Below are positions 35,616 to 44,307 of a stretch of 64,000 bases of DNA, one piece after another (position 1 is the stretch's first letter; every line of letters starts with the position of its first letter). Source of the DNA: Corynebacterium sputi DSM 45148 (lineage in GTDB: Bacteria > Actinomycetota > Actinomycetes > Mycobacteriales > Mycobacteriaceae). The translations under genes and the position numbers were made by a program. The notes under the pieces are model-generated. The model was not told where the DNA came from and did not search any database. It worked only from the letters and a program-made list of their open reading frames with translations. The stretch covers positions 1-64,000 of the forward strand of contig NZ_ATYV01000016.1 in the NCBI RefSeq assembly GCF_000427865.1, written 5' to 3'.

Positions 35616-36521
35616 TTAGACCCAGTAGCTCACGCGGGAGCGCCACTGACGCATCGCGACGAGGGCGAGGATGAGTCCACCGGCGGTGCAGCCTAGGACA
35701 ATCCACCAGTGGTACGCGGCGACATGTTGCCCGGTCAGGGGGCCGCGGATGATCTCCAGGTAGTGATACAGGGGGTTGATCTCGGCGATGCGGGCGCGAT
35801 CGGCCACAGCGCCACCTTGCTCGTACAGCGTTCGGGTCGACCACACGATGGGGGTCATGTAGAAGACCAGCTGAATGAGGCTCTCCAGCAGCGGGGCGAC
35901 ATCGCGGTAGCGGGTTGCCAGGATGCCGAAGAACATGGTCACCCACACGCCGTTGATCACGATGATCAAAAGTGCCGGGATGGACATCCAGAAGTTCCAG
36001 CCCAGGTCAGGGCGGAAAACGACCACGAGAATCGCCCAGATCACCATGTTGTGCGCCAAGAAGAGCAGCTGGCGCCACACCAGTCTGTACACGTGCACTG
36101 ACAACGCAGAAGGCAGTTGCTTGATCAGTCCCTCGTTGTCGATGAAGACCTGGGAGCCTTCACGGACACACCCGGAGATGAAATTCCAGATGATAAGGCC
36201 GACAGTCACGTGCGGGAGAAAGTAGGCTAAGTCGAGCTGGAACAGCATCGAATAAAGCAAGCCCAGGGCCAACGCCATCGCACCGGTGGCGATGGTGATC
36301 CACAACGGACCGAGCGTCGACCGGCGGTACCGCTGTTTGATGTCCTGCAGTCCGAGTTCGAGCCACAGTTCACGCTGCTGGAAACCGCGGGAGAGATCCC
36401 TCCACGCGGCCTTGAAAGTACGCGAGTCTGATGTAGGTGCCGAGCCCTCTGGTTCGACTGCCATCATCCGGGCAGTCACGCCGTTGGCGGGCTGCGGTGT
36501 CGGTTCGTTCTCTGATTCCAC
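35616..36521 (-). CDS. wzm: Galactan ABC exporter permease Wzm
   Basis: 301 residues from a GTG at 36521 (VESENEPTPQ). The choice rests on TAGGTT exactly 7 nt upstream and on the reading frame being non-coding-like before it. An ABC-2 permease with six membrane segments: amphipathic FQQRELWLELGLQDIKQRYR on the cytoplasmic side, then GPLWITIATGAMALALGLLY, the FISGCVREGSQVFIDNEGLI loop and NPLYHYLEIIRGPL before the last helix. It exports the galactan precursor with Wzt. Confidence 0.9.
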   Translation of the reverse strand: MESENEPTPQPANGVTARMMAVEPEGSAPTSDSRTFKAAWRDLSRGFQQRELWLELGLQDIKQRYRRSTLGPLWITIATGAMALALGLLYSMLFQLDLAYFLPHVTVGLIIWNFISGCVREGSQVFIDNEGLIKQLPSALSVHVYRLVWRQLLFLAHNMVIWAILVVVFRPDLGWNFWMSIPALLIIVINGVWVTMFFGILATRYRDVAPLLESLIQLVFYMTPIVWSTRTLYEQGGAVADRARIAEINPLYHYLEIIRGPLTGQHVAAYHWWIVLGCTAGGLILALVAMRQWRSRVSYWV

Positions 36522-36528
36522 GGACCCC

Positions 36529-36534
36529 AACCTA
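36529..36534 (-). promoter_or_regulatory. -10 element for the wzm-wzt-glfT1 operon (leaderless)
   Basis: TAGGTT on the minus strand followed by 7 nt (GGGGTCC) and the GTG of wzm. No Shine-Dalgarno. Confidence 0.5.
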
Positions 36535-36653
36535 CCCGCCGCGCGCTGGTGGCTTCCCCAACAACCCGGGGTGGGGGCTATGGTTGCTTTGTCAGAACAG
36601 CGATTCGCAAGATTGTGTGAACGCGGAAAGTTCACACCACAGAGAGGACGGAC

Positions 36654-37910
36654 ATGACCTTCGATGTCCCCACGACTCGCGGCACCTACACCTCCCTGTC
36701 TGACGGCTGGACGTACCTGAACGGTGCCGAACGCCCTCAGATTCCCGCGCGGACATCGGCGGCGGTATCCACCTCGTTCCGGTCCGCGCCGAAGAAGCTG
36801 CGGTCGGAGCCGAGCTCCGGTATCCACTCCCGCTCGCGGGAGGCCGGAAGCTCGGCAGCTGCGGAGATGGCGATGAACGCACGCCGTGCGTTCGCGGACA
36901 TGGTCGGGGGCCGGGCATCGAACGTGGTGCTCGGGTCCTCTAGGTACCAGTTGATGCAGCAGCTCATGCACTCCATGGGTCGCAGGCTCACCCTGGGCAC
37001 CGAGCTGGTGCTCTCCCGCACCGGCCGCCCCTCTACTCGCATCCCGGTTGAGCGGGCTGCAGACATGTTCGGCACGAAGCTGCGCTACGCAGAGGCCGAC
37101 TTGTCGACAGGTGTCGTTCCGTCCTGGCAGTTCGACGGATTGGTGAACCGCCGCACGCGCCTGGTTGTTGTTTCTGCCGCAGACCCGCACGTCGGTGCGA
37201 TCTCGCCGGTGCGGAAGATCGCAGACATCGCGCATCAGAACCCCGAAGCGTGGTTTCTGGTTGATGCGACTGATTTCGCCGCTCACCGCGTCGTGGACAT
37301 GCAGGCTCTGGGCGCAGACATTGTGCTGGTTGATGCTGCCCAGTGGGGTGGACCGGAAGTGTCCGCACTCATCTTCCGCGACCCGATGATGTTCCGGAAG
37401 CTCTCGTCGGTGGCACTGACGCCCGCCGCAGAAGGTGCCCAGCGCCTTGAAGTCGACAGCGCCGCGCCGGGTCTGCTCGGTGGAGTCGGCGAGTCCGTCC
37501 AGCATGTTGCGACCTTGGATCGCGAAGCGAAGGGCACTCGTCGCCGCCGGATTGAGCAGTCGGTCCCGCAGGTGCAGAAGTACGTCGAGACGCTTACCAA
37601 CAGGCTTATCGACGGCCTGCGCTACCTCGACCGCGTCCACATCGTCTGCATGGACGGTGACGAGGCTGAAGGCGGGGTCGATCGCATTGGACGCGTGAGC
37701 TTCATCGTCAACGGAGTTCCCGCAGCAACTGTGGTGCGCAGGCTCATGGACAACGGGGTGGTTACCTCCATCGCAGAGCGTGGAAACTCTGGCCTCCTAG
37801 AGGCGATTGGCGTGTTTGAGGAGGGCGGTGCTGTGGTCGTGGGGCTGCAGCCGTTTAACCTCCGCCACGACGTCGATCAACTGGTCCGCGCAGTGCGCTC
37901 GCTGGGCTAA
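36654..37910 (+). CDS. Class-V aminotransferase-fold protein, PLP lysine apparently absent
   Basis: 418 residues, ATG with GAGAGGA upstream. It resembles cysteine-desulfurase-like proteins and the mycobacterial gene next to wzt/glfT1 (Rv3778c type). Visible: YLNGAERPQIPARTSAAV at the N-terminus, LVVVSAADPHVGAISPVRKI, and WFLVDATDFAAHRVVDMQAL (the PLP-binding Asp strand). Where the fold normally has the Schiff-base lysine in '(S/A)HKxxGP', the sequence is DAAQWGGPEVSALIF, with Gln230 in place of Lys. It may therefore be a non-PLP or structural protein of the locus. Divergent from wzm. Confidence 0.8.
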   Translation: MTFDVPTTRGTYTSLSDGWTYLNGAERPQIPARTSAAVSTSFRSAPKKLRSEPSSGIHSRSREAGSSAAAEMAMNARRAFADMVGGRASNVVLGSSRYQLMQQLMHSMGRRLTLGTELVLSRTGRPSTRIPVERAADMFGTKLRYAEADLSTGVVPSWQFDGLVNRRTRLVVVSAADPHVGAISPVRKIADIAHQNPEAWFLVDATDFAAHRVVDMQALGADIVLVDAAQWGGPEVSALIFRDPMMFRKLSSVALTPAAEGAQRLEVDSAAPGLLGGVGESVQHVATLDREAKGTRRRRIEQSVPQVQKYVETLTNRLIDGLRYLDRVHIVCMDGDEAEGGVDRIGRVSFIVNGVPAATVVRRLMDNGVVTSIAERGNSGLLEAIGVFEEGGAVVVGLQPFNLRHDVDQLVRAVRSLG

Positions 37911-37987
37911 CGGCGTAAGCCGGGGATTTCCGGTATCGTTATCTCATTAGGTCACGAACGTGAACTACTTTGCACTTTGTGAGAGGA

Positions 37988-38083
37988 ATGATGGACGCCC
38001 CCAGCGACAGTCCGGGTCTTAGTACCGGCTCCCTTCCGTATAAGGAACTCGTCAGAAGACGGGAGGGAGGATCGTGGAAATAG
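37988..38083 (+). CDS. Short leader ORF overlapping the CNNM gene start
   Basis: 31 codons, MMDAPSDSPGLSTGSLPYKE then LVRRREGGSWK, ending at a TAG 10 nt inside the following gene. GAGAGGA precedes the ATG at a good distance. Its last codons contain the GGGAGGGAGG ribosome binding site of the downstream GTG, so ribosomes on the leader would pass over that site. This is the arrangement of a translational attenuator or coupling peptide. Upstream, TCACGAACGTGA (37952-37963) is a perfect inverted repeat. Whether it is translated is unproven. Confidence 0.4.
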   Translation: MMDAPSDSPGLSTGSLPYKELVRRREGGSWK

Positions 38084-39384
38084 TTTACCTGCTGGCGGCC
38101 GCGGCGATAATCATCGCCGGCGGCTTGTTCGTCGCAGCCGAGTTCTCCCTGATCACCGTCAATCGCAATGAGGTCAAAGCAGCCGCAGCAAGCGGTGACA
38201 AACGTGCCGCAGGTGTCCTGCAGGGAGTGGAGACACTCTCGACGCAGCTCTCCGGGGCTCAGCTCGGCATAACCTTGACCAACCTGGGCATCGGCTTCAT
38301 CGCTGAACCCGCTATCGCGGACCTCCTCGTCACGCCCCTTACTGACGCCGGACTGGATCCGGTGGCGGCGAGGGGAGTATCGGTAACCTTGGCTCTGGTG
38401 ATCGCCACTTTCCTCACGATGATCTTTGGCGAGATGATCCCGAAGAACCTCGCCATCGCCAAGCCGTTGTGGACTGCGCGGAAGGTGACCTGGTTCCAGC
38501 GCGGATTCAGTTTCTGTACGGCACCTCTGTTGAAGTTCTTCAATGGGATGGCGAACGGCATCCTCCGGATGATGCGCATCGAGCCGCAGGAAGAGCTCGC
38601 CTCGGCGCGTTCCACCGCCGAGTTGGCCTCACTGGCCACGCACTCGGTGAAGCAAGGCACGCTCACCGCCCAGACGGGCAAGCTCCTGCACCGCACTGTG
38701 ACCTTCACTGAACGTAAGACCCGCGAGGTGATGACCCCACGCTCACGCATGGCGGCCATCTCTGCGGAGTCGATGGCCTCTGATGTTCTAGAGCGAGTCG
38801 CCGAGACCGGCTTCTCTCGCTTCCCCGTCATCGATGCTGCCGAGGATTCATTGGTTGGTGTCGTGCATTTGCGCAGTGCCCTGGTGGTCCCGGTCTCTGA
38901 GCGTGCGACGACGCCCGTGGCAGAGATCGTCGACGACGCCGCTGTGATCCCCGAGAGCATCCCGCTCGACGACCTTGCCGGCGAACTTCGCAGCGAACCG
39001 CTGCACTGTGCATTGGTCATCGACGGACATGGCTCCATTGTCGGCCTGGTCACCCTGGAAGACGTGCTGGAAGAAATTATCGGCGAAGTAACCGACGAAC
39101 ATGACCCTGGCACCGGGCGATTCACCCAGGTTGGTGACAACGCCTGGGCCCTTGACGGATACATGCGGCCCGACGAGGTCGCCGAGATTATCGGTGTGGA
39201 CCTGCCAGACAGTGACGACTACGAGACCATCGGTGGCCTCGTGACTACCGAACTGGGTCGAATCGCTGAGGTCGGTGACGAAGTGACTGTTGATGACGAT
39301 CTCAGTGAGTCCAGAGTCGTGCTTCGGGTGATGGAGATGGATCAATTCTCCGTTGTCCGTGTCGTTGCGGAGGTGAGCAGGTAA
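38074..39384 (+). CDS. CNNM/CorC-type transporter protein (DUF21, CBS pair, CorC_HlyC)
   Basis: 436 residues, GTG start with GGGAGGGAGG. N-terminal DUF21 membrane domain (about 1-190) with FVAAEFSLITVNRNEVKAAA and AQLGITLTNLGIGFIAEPAI, IFGEMIPKNLAIAKPLWTAR, then two CBS domains (TREVMTPRSRMAAISAESMA; LVTLEDVLEEIIGEV) and a C-terminal CorC_HlyC domain (WALDGYMRPDEVAEIIGVDL). Homologues mediate Mg2+ (or Co2+) extrusion or homeostasis and were once called hemolysins. The paralogue follows with an overlapping start codon. Confidence 0.9.
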   Translation: MEIVYLLAAAAIIIAGGLFVAAEFSLITVNRNEVKAAAASGDKRAAGVLQGVETLSTQLSGAQLGITLTNLGIGFIAEPAIADLLVTPLTDAGLDPVAARGVSVTLALVIATFLTMIFGEMIPKNLAIAKPLWTARKVTWFQRGFSFCTAPLLKFFNGMANGILRMMRIEPQEELASARSTAELASLATHSVKQGTLTAQTGKLLHRTVTFTERKTREVMTPRSRMAAISAESMASDVLERVAETGFSRFPVIDAAEDSLVGVVHLRSALVVPVSERATTPVAEIVDDAAVIPESIPLDDLAGELRSEPLHCALVIDGHGSIVGLVTLEDVLEEIIGEVTDEHDPGTGRFTQVGDNAWALDGYMRPDEVAEIIGVDLPDSDDYETIGGLVTTELGRIAEVGDEVTVDDDLSESRVVLRVMEMDQFSVVRVVAEVSR

Positions 39385-40394
39385 TGGACCTGATGGGAAT
39401 TTTCTGGACGATTGTCCTGCTTGCCGGCAACTTTTTCTTCGTTGGCGCGGAGTTCTCGTTGATCTCCGCACGACGAAGCATCATCGAACCGATGGCGGAA
39501 GCGGGCAACCGCGCTGCCCGCTTGACCCTTCGTGGCATGGAGAATGTCTCGCTGATGATGGCAGGTGCTCAGTTGGGTATCACCGTGTGTTCACTGGTGC
39601 TCGGCTTCGTGACGAAGCCACTGGTTAAGACGGTTCTGGAAGGGCCGCTTGAGTTGGCCGGTGTGCCACCGGTTTGGATCGATACGATCTCCTACGCCGT
39701 CGCGTACGCACTGGTGACAGTGCTGCATGTGGTGCTTGGCGAGATGGTCCCGAAGAACATCGCGCTGGCCGGACCCGAGAAGCTCGCTTTGAAGTTGGCT
39801 CCGCCGCTGCTTCTGATCGTCACCGTGCTGCGGCCGTTCCTGTGGATGATGAACTCCATCGCCAACCTGATCCTCCGCGCGTTCGGCTTCACGCCGAAGA
39901 ACGAGGTGACCAGTGCCTTCACTCGCGAAGAGGTGTCGGACATGGTGAAGGAATCTCACGAAGAGGGCCTGATCGACCCCGAGGAAGCGGATCTCCTGGA
40001 GAACGCCCTCTCCTTCGAGACCCGTACTGCGGGGCAGATCCTCATCCCGATCGCTGAGGTGTCGGTGCTGCCGGTGGACTCGACTCCCAATGAAGTCGAG
40101 GCTGCAGCGCTGGAGCGGTACTCCAGGTTCCCGGTCACGGACGGTGCGAGCATGCTCGGATACGTCCACGTCAAGGACACCTTGGCTGCCGAACATCGAG
40201 ACCGCCCGCTCACCAAGGAAATGATCCGTCCGCTGCTTGAGTTCAAGCGTGACGTCTCGGTCCTGCTGGTCGCGGACAAGATGCGAAAGAGCGGCACTCA
40301 CCTCGCAGTTGTGCGAGATGGGGACACGGTTGCAGGCATCGTGGCCCTGGAAGACGTGCTGGAGGAGTTGGTCGGTCAGATCACCGAGGCATAG
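39384..40394 (+). CDS. Second CNNM-type protein (DUF21 and CBS domains only)
   Basis: 336 residues; the ATG shares its first base with the upstream stop (TAATG). DUF21 membrane domain (FFVGAEFSLISARRSIIEPM; AQLGITVCSLVLGFVTKPLV; VLGEMVPKNIALAGPEKLAL) and two CBS domains (GQILIPIAEVSVLPVDSTPN; GIVALEDVLEELVGQITE). It stops right after the CBS pair and lacks the CorC_HlyC domain of its neighbour. The pair probably forms a heteromeric metal transporter, as tandem arrangements are common in actinobacteria. Confidence 0.9.
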   Translation: MDLMGIFWTIVLLAGNFFFVGAEFSLISARRSIIEPMAEAGNRAARLTLRGMENVSLMMAGAQLGITVCSLVLGFVTKPLVKTVLEGPLELAGVPPVWIDTISYAVAYALVTVLHVVLGEMVPKNIALAGPEKLALKLAPPLLLIVTVLRPFLWMMNSIANLILRAFGFTPKNEVTSAFTREEVSDMVKESHEEGLIDPEEADLLENALSFETRTAGQILIPIAEVSVLPVDSTPNEVEAAALERYSRFPVTDGASMLGYVHVKDTLAAEHRDRPLTKEMIRPLLEFKRDVSVLLVADKMRKSGTHLAVVRDGDTVAGIVALEDVLEELVGQITEA

Positions 40395-40415
40395 TCCTCA
40401 GAGCGCGGCCCCGGG

Positions 40416-41855
40416 TCAGTTCAGCGGCAGTTCGATCTTGAAACTGCAGCCCTGGCCCGGGGCCGTGTCTAGTGTGACGCGTCCCCCGTGGGATTCCACG
40501 ATCCCGCGGACAATGCTTAGACCGAGCCCGGATCCGCCGGCACGATCGCCGCTGCGAGTCCGTGACTCATCCAGCCGCACAAATCTGTCGAAGACCGTCG
40601 CAGCTTGCTCCTGCGTCATTCCCGGGCCGTCATCGGCGACGGTGATGACCGCTGACGCATTCTGAGGGTCCTCGTCGAGAGTCACCTCAACGTGGGTCCC
40701 TTCCTGGGTGTACTTTGCGGCATTGGTCAGCAGGTTCATCAGCACTTGGCGCAGGCGCGCGCTGTCACCGCTGATTTGGGTGGCGCTGTTGATGCGGACC
40801 TCCACATCCAGGTCTGGGTGGGCGGCCCGGGTGGCGGCGACCGAGTCACCGATCACCGTCACCAGGTCGACCGGACCATGCTCGATGGGACGTTCCTCGT
40901 CGAAGTGCGCGAGGGTCAGCAGATCCTCGACCAACTGGGACATTCGGGCCGACTCGCCGCGGATCCGTTCAAAAGCGAAGTCCGCGGGGACCGCTCCCTG
41001 GGCGTGTAGGTCTGTGAATCCTACGACCGAGGTCAGGGGAGTGCGCAGTTCATGTCCGGCATCGGCGACGAACCGGCGCATCCGCTCTTCAGAAGATCGG
41101 GCAGTGGCTTCAGAGGCAGCTACCTCGGCGAAGGAGGTCTGGACCTTCTCTGCCATCTCGTTGAAACTCTCTGTCAGAGAGCCGACCTCGGTGCCGGAGG
41201 GCCGCTCCGGCAGCCGGGTACTGAGGTCACCAGAGGCGATGCCAGCGGCAGCAGTCTCCACTTCGTCCAGCGGACGTAGTGAGCGGCGGACCAAAAGAGT
41301 GCCACCGGCTGCAAGCAACAACAGCACGGGCACACTGACGATTACCTGCACCAGGATAAGGCGATTGACGGTGCCGCTGACCTCGTCATCAAGCGGAATG
41401 CCGAGGACCATCCGGCCGGTGTCCGCCGTGTCGACAGCAACGATCCGCCAACTACTGCTGCCGTCGACGGATGGGACGGTCATGGGCTCACTAGTGGCCA
41501 GCTCCATGGGATCGCCGAGGTCGGGCGAGGTGTCATTGTCATTGATGACCGTCTCCGCGCCGGTACTGCTGCCGTCGGTGCGCAGCACGAAGAACCGAGA
41601 CGGCGGCCGGTCAGGGTTGGGCGGCTCCTGGGGAAAGACGTCCGGACTAGGAGCCGGTCGGTGCACCCAGTCGGCGGAGGCGGCATAGAGATCGTCGTCC
41701 ACCCCGTCCATCAGGCTCGTCCGCATGGTCAGCGTCACCGCGATCCCAGAGACCACAAGCCCCGCGAAGGTAATCACCGTGACCGCGATGACAAGCAGCC
41801 TTCTCAGTGGCTGCCGATCTAGAAAACCCCTGGTATTGTCCACCGTTGTCGACAC
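40416..41855 (-). CDS. Two-component sensor histidine kinase
   Basis: About 479 residues from the GTG at 41855, which has AGGGAGG 8-9 nt upstream; an ATG at 41873 overlapping the regulator stop is the alternative. Two membrane segments (LLVIAVTVITFAGLVVSGIA and, after an extracytoplasmic domain of about 130 residues, VIVSVPVLLLLAAGGTLLVR) lead into HAMP, the HisKA domain with DAGHELRTPLTSVVGF and a HATPase domain (NLLTNAAKYTQ; TVADDGPGMTQ; GSGLGLSIVRG). Orthodox MprB/PrrB-type kinase that phosphorylates the adjacent regulator. Confidence 0.92.
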   Translation of the reverse strand: MSTTVDNTRGFLDRQPLRRLLVIAVTVITFAGLVVSGIAVTLTMRTSLMDGVDDDLYAASADWVHRPAPSPDVFPQEPPNPDRPPSRFFVLRTDGSSTGAETVINDNDTSPDLGDPMELATSEPMTVPSVDGSSSWRIVAVDTADTGRMVLGIPLDDEVSGTVNRLILVQVIVSVPVLLLLAAGGTLLVRRSLRPLDEVETAAAGIASGDLSTRLPERPSGTEVGSLTESFNEMAEKVQTSFAEVAASEATARSSEERMRRFVADAGHELRTPLTSVVGFTDLHAQGAVPADFAFERIRGESARMSQLVEDLLTLAHFDEERPIEHGPVDLVTVIGDSVAATRAAHPDLDVEVRINSATQISGDSARLRQVLMNLLTNAAKYTQEGTHVEVTLDEDPQNASAVITVADDGPGMTQEQAATVFDRFVRLDESRTRSGDRAGGSGLGLSIVRGIVESHGGRVTLDTAPGQGCSFKIELPLN

Positions 41856-41869
41856 TGACCCCACCTCCC

Positions 41870-42559
41870 TCATTGAGGCTCACGCAGCACGTAACCAACG
41901 CCGCGCACCGTCTGCAGGTACCCGTCCGCCGGCTCTCCGAGCTTGCGGCGCAGGTAAGAAACATAAGTCTCCACGACGTTGCCGTCACCACCGAAGTCGT
42001 AATTCCACACGTGGTCCAGGATCTTCGCCTTGGACAGCACTACACCTTGGTTGACTAGGAGATAACGAAGCAACGAAAACTCGGTGGGGGACAGGTCGAC
42101 TAGGGTGCCGTTGCTGAAGACCTCGTGAGCGTCCTCGTCCAGCTCGATAGGGCCGAATTCGATGGTGGAGGTGGGGGCGTCGTCAAGCACGGGACCTCGG
42201 CGCAGCAGAACGTTGACGCGCGCGATGACCTCCTCGAGGCTGAAAGGCTTGGTCACGTAGTCGTCGCCGCCAGCGGTGAGGCCCCGGACGCGGTCAGAGA
42301 CATCCCCACGCGCGGTGAGAAACAGCACCGGGGCATCCGAGCCGGAGCCGCGCAGACGCTCCAGGACGGTGAAGCCGTCCGCGTAGGGCATCATCACGTC
42401 GAGGATGATCACGTCCGGGGAGAAGTCGAGGGCCGCAGTCAGCGCCTCGCGCCCATCGGCGGCGGTGCGGACGTCGAACCCCTGGAAGCGGAGGCTGACG
42501 CTAAGCAGGTCGACGATGCTCAGTTCATCATCGACCACCAGGATCTTGTGCGAAGTCAT
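41870..42559 (-). CDS. OmpR-family response regulator
   Basis: 229 residues from the ATG at 42559 (MTSHKILVVDDE). Receiver domain with acidic pocket and phospho-acceptor Asp54 in DVIILDVMMPYADG, conserved LTARG and the switch Lys in DDYVTKPFSLEEV. C-terminal OmpR winged helix: VDLSPTEFSLLRYLLVNQGV, then VVETYVSYLRRKLGEPADGY and VRGVGYVLREP. First gene of the operon with the kinase. It is divergent from the VTC-DUF4956-CotH operon, start codons 131 bp apart, so that operon is a candidate target. Confidence 0.93.
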   Translation of the reverse strand: MTSHKILVVDDELSIVDLLSVSLRFQGFDVRTAADGREALTAALDFSPDVIILDVMMPYADGFTVLERLRGSGSDAPVLFLTARGDVSDRVRGLTAGGDDYVTKPFSLEEVIARVNVLLRRGPVLDDAPTSTIEFGPIELDEDAHEVFSNGTLVDLSPTEFSLLRYLLVNQGVVLSKAKILDHVWNYDFGGDGNVVETYVSYLRRKLGEPADGYLQTVRGVGYVLREPQ

Positions 42560-42689
42560 ACGGCAAGTATCGGTGCAATCCCGTCGACGACGCTGGAAGG
42601 TCGCTGTGAGTTTGCTGGGAACGACACTCACAGATAGCTGACAGGTGGACCCATACGACCTCACACGGTCGGCGAGTTAATTGCTCGGC

Positions 42690-43538
42690 ATGGCATTCAA
42701 CAGCACCAACACGACAAGGCCGAACCCGCCGACGCGGACATCTGCGACCGCCGTGCCGCACCGTTTCAATCGCTACGAGATCAAGTACCTCGTCGCGGAA
42801 AAGGATCTCCCGAGGCTTCGTGAGGAATTCGCGGACTACCTCGACCGCGATCCGATGGAACCGCCGGCGGGCTACCGCGTCGAATCCCTCTACTACGACT
42901 CGCAGGACCTGCGGTTTTATTGGGAGAAGATCGAGGGTCTGAAATTCCGCCGCAAATTGCGCGTGCGCCGTTACGGCGAGGGCGAGACCACCGCCCAGTC
43001 TCCAGTCACCGTAGAGATTAAGCAGCGCATGAACCGCGTCACCCAGAAACGGCGCCTAGAGCTGCCGTTGGCGCAGGCACTGTCGCTGTGCGACGCCTCC
43101 GGTTCCTCCACCGGCACCCGCCTTCGTGCGGAGGATCTCTACCCGGTCGCCGAGCCCCGACACCACGGGCTCCTCAGCGAGATCGAGACGCTCGTTGATA
43201 CCTGTGACCTGCGGCCGATCGCGATGACGGCCTATCGGCGCGAGCCGTATGTCGGCCGTGACCTCGAAGATGGCGTCCGCGTCACCTTTGACCACGCAGT
43301 CACCGGGCGGGACCGAGATCTTCGCCTCGGTATGCCGGACACGACCAACCGCCCGCTGGTTCCGAACGATTGCGTCGTCATGGAGATCAAAGCCGACGAG
43401 CGGGTCCCGCTCTGGCTTACCGACGTCACCGCCCGCTGCGGTCTCACCGTCATACGCATGTCGAAGTACTGCCGGGCCATTGACCAATACGACGTGATGC
43501 CAGCCTCCGCAGCAGGCGCTGTCGACCGGATCCTCTGA
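42690..43538 (+). CDS. VTC-domain polyphosphate polymerase-like protein
   Basis: 282 residues from the ATG at 42690. VTC-type triphosphate tunnel fold: HRFNRYEIKYLVAEKDL with the first basic/acidic strands, YRVESLYYDSQDLRFYWEKI, RRKLRVRRYGE (tunnel Arg/Lys), TVEIKQRMNRVTQKRR and VVMEIKADERVPLWL with the metal-binding Glu. In yeast this domain polymerises ATP gamma-phosphate into polyphosphate; bacterial homologues are typically next to DUF4956 and CotH genes, as here. Activity in bacteria is less well characterised. First gene of a three-gene unit. Confidence 0.85.
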   Translation: MAFNSTNTTRPNPPTRTSATAVPHRFNRYEIKYLVAEKDLPRLREEFADYLDRDPMEPPAGYRVESLYYDSQDLRFYWEKIEGLKFRRKLRVRRYGEGETTAQSPVTVEIKQRMNRVTQKRRLELPLAQALSLCDASGSSTGTRLRAEDLYPVAEPRHHGLLSEIETLVDTCDLRPIAMTAYRREPYVGRDLEDGVRVTFDHAVTGRDRDLRLGMPDTTNRPLVPNDCVVMEIKADERVPLWLTDVTARCGLTVIRMSKYCRAIDQYDVMPASAAGAVDRIL

Positions 43539-43599
43539 TCCAGACCCAGCACCGATTCACACACTTTTCCCTGCACTATTTCCTGAAAGAAGAATCCCC

Positions 43600-44307
43600 G
43601 TGGATCTCAACAACCTGTTCTCCCTGGACTTCCAGGACCTGTCCGGCACCTTCTCAGTTACGGACGTATTGATCGCGCTGACCCTGTCCTTCGTCCTCAC
43701 GACGATCATCGGCACCGTCTACCAGCGCACTCACAAAAACATCTCCTACTCCCAGTCCTTCGTGCAGACGCTGGTACTGGTGGCAATGGTCCTCGCCGTC
43801 ATCATGCTTGTGGTCGGCTCCAACATCGCCCGCGCCTTCGCCCTTGTCGGAGCGCTCTCAGTGGTCCGCTTCCGCAACGCGATCAAAGAAACCAGGGATG
43901 TGGGTTTTGTGTTCTTGGCGATGGCGATTGGTATGACCGTCGGAACGCGCTTTTATGTCCTCGCGATCGGCGCGGCCATCTTCATCTGCGCAGCATTGCT
44001 GATCATGCACCGTTTCGACTGGTTCCACCTCGACATCCAGCGCCAGCTCATCAAGGTTCAGGTCCCAGCCGACGACGGCACGAACACCTCCTACACCGAG
44101 GCCGTCGAGCGCATTCTCGCTGATAATTGCGATGAGTTTGAGCTGGTCAGCGTTGATTTGGTTCGCGGCGGCGCGCTCACCGAAATGGCGTACACGGCCC
44201 ATATGAAGAAGGGTGTGACGGGCGCTGAAGTCGTCGGGAAGCTGCGTGAAGTGAATATGGGGCAGAAAGCCACCGTGCTGACCGGTCACGATCAGACGGA
44301 CGTGTAG
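43600..44307 (+). CDS. DUF4956 membrane protein
   Basis: 235 residues, GTG start at 43600 with GAAAGAAG upstream. Three or four membrane segments in the first half: DVLIALTLSFVLTTIIGTVY, SFVQTLVLVAMVLAVIMLVV and two more; the family motif ALVGALSVVRFRNAIKETRD lies between them. A soluble alpha/beta C-terminal domain follows (QRQLIKVQVPADDGTNTSYT). DUF4956 proteins accompany VTC-domain polymerases and probably form the membrane channel or anchor for the polymer; this is inferred from gene neighbourhood. Confidence 0.88.
   Translation: MDLNNLFSLDFQDLSGTFSVTDVLIALTLSFVLTTIIGTVYQRTHKNISYSQSFVQTLVLVAMVLAVIMLVVGSNIARAFALVGALSVVRFRNAIKETRDVGFVFLAMAIGMTVGTRFYVLAIGAAIFICAALLIMHRFDWFHLDIQRQLIKVQVPADDGTNTSYTEAVERILADNCDEFELVSVDLVRGGALTEMAYTAHMKKGVTGAEVVGKLREVNMGQKATVLTGHDQTDV

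Noticed and set aside
36522-37640. Long minus-strand extension upstream of wzm
   Set aside because: It is antisense to the aminotransferase-fold gene, and the GTG at 36521 has a -10 at the right distance.
37920-38070. M-box (Mg2+ riboswitch) before the CNNM genes
   Set aside because: The conserved core of the ykoK leader could not be recognised; the leader ORF explains the region better.
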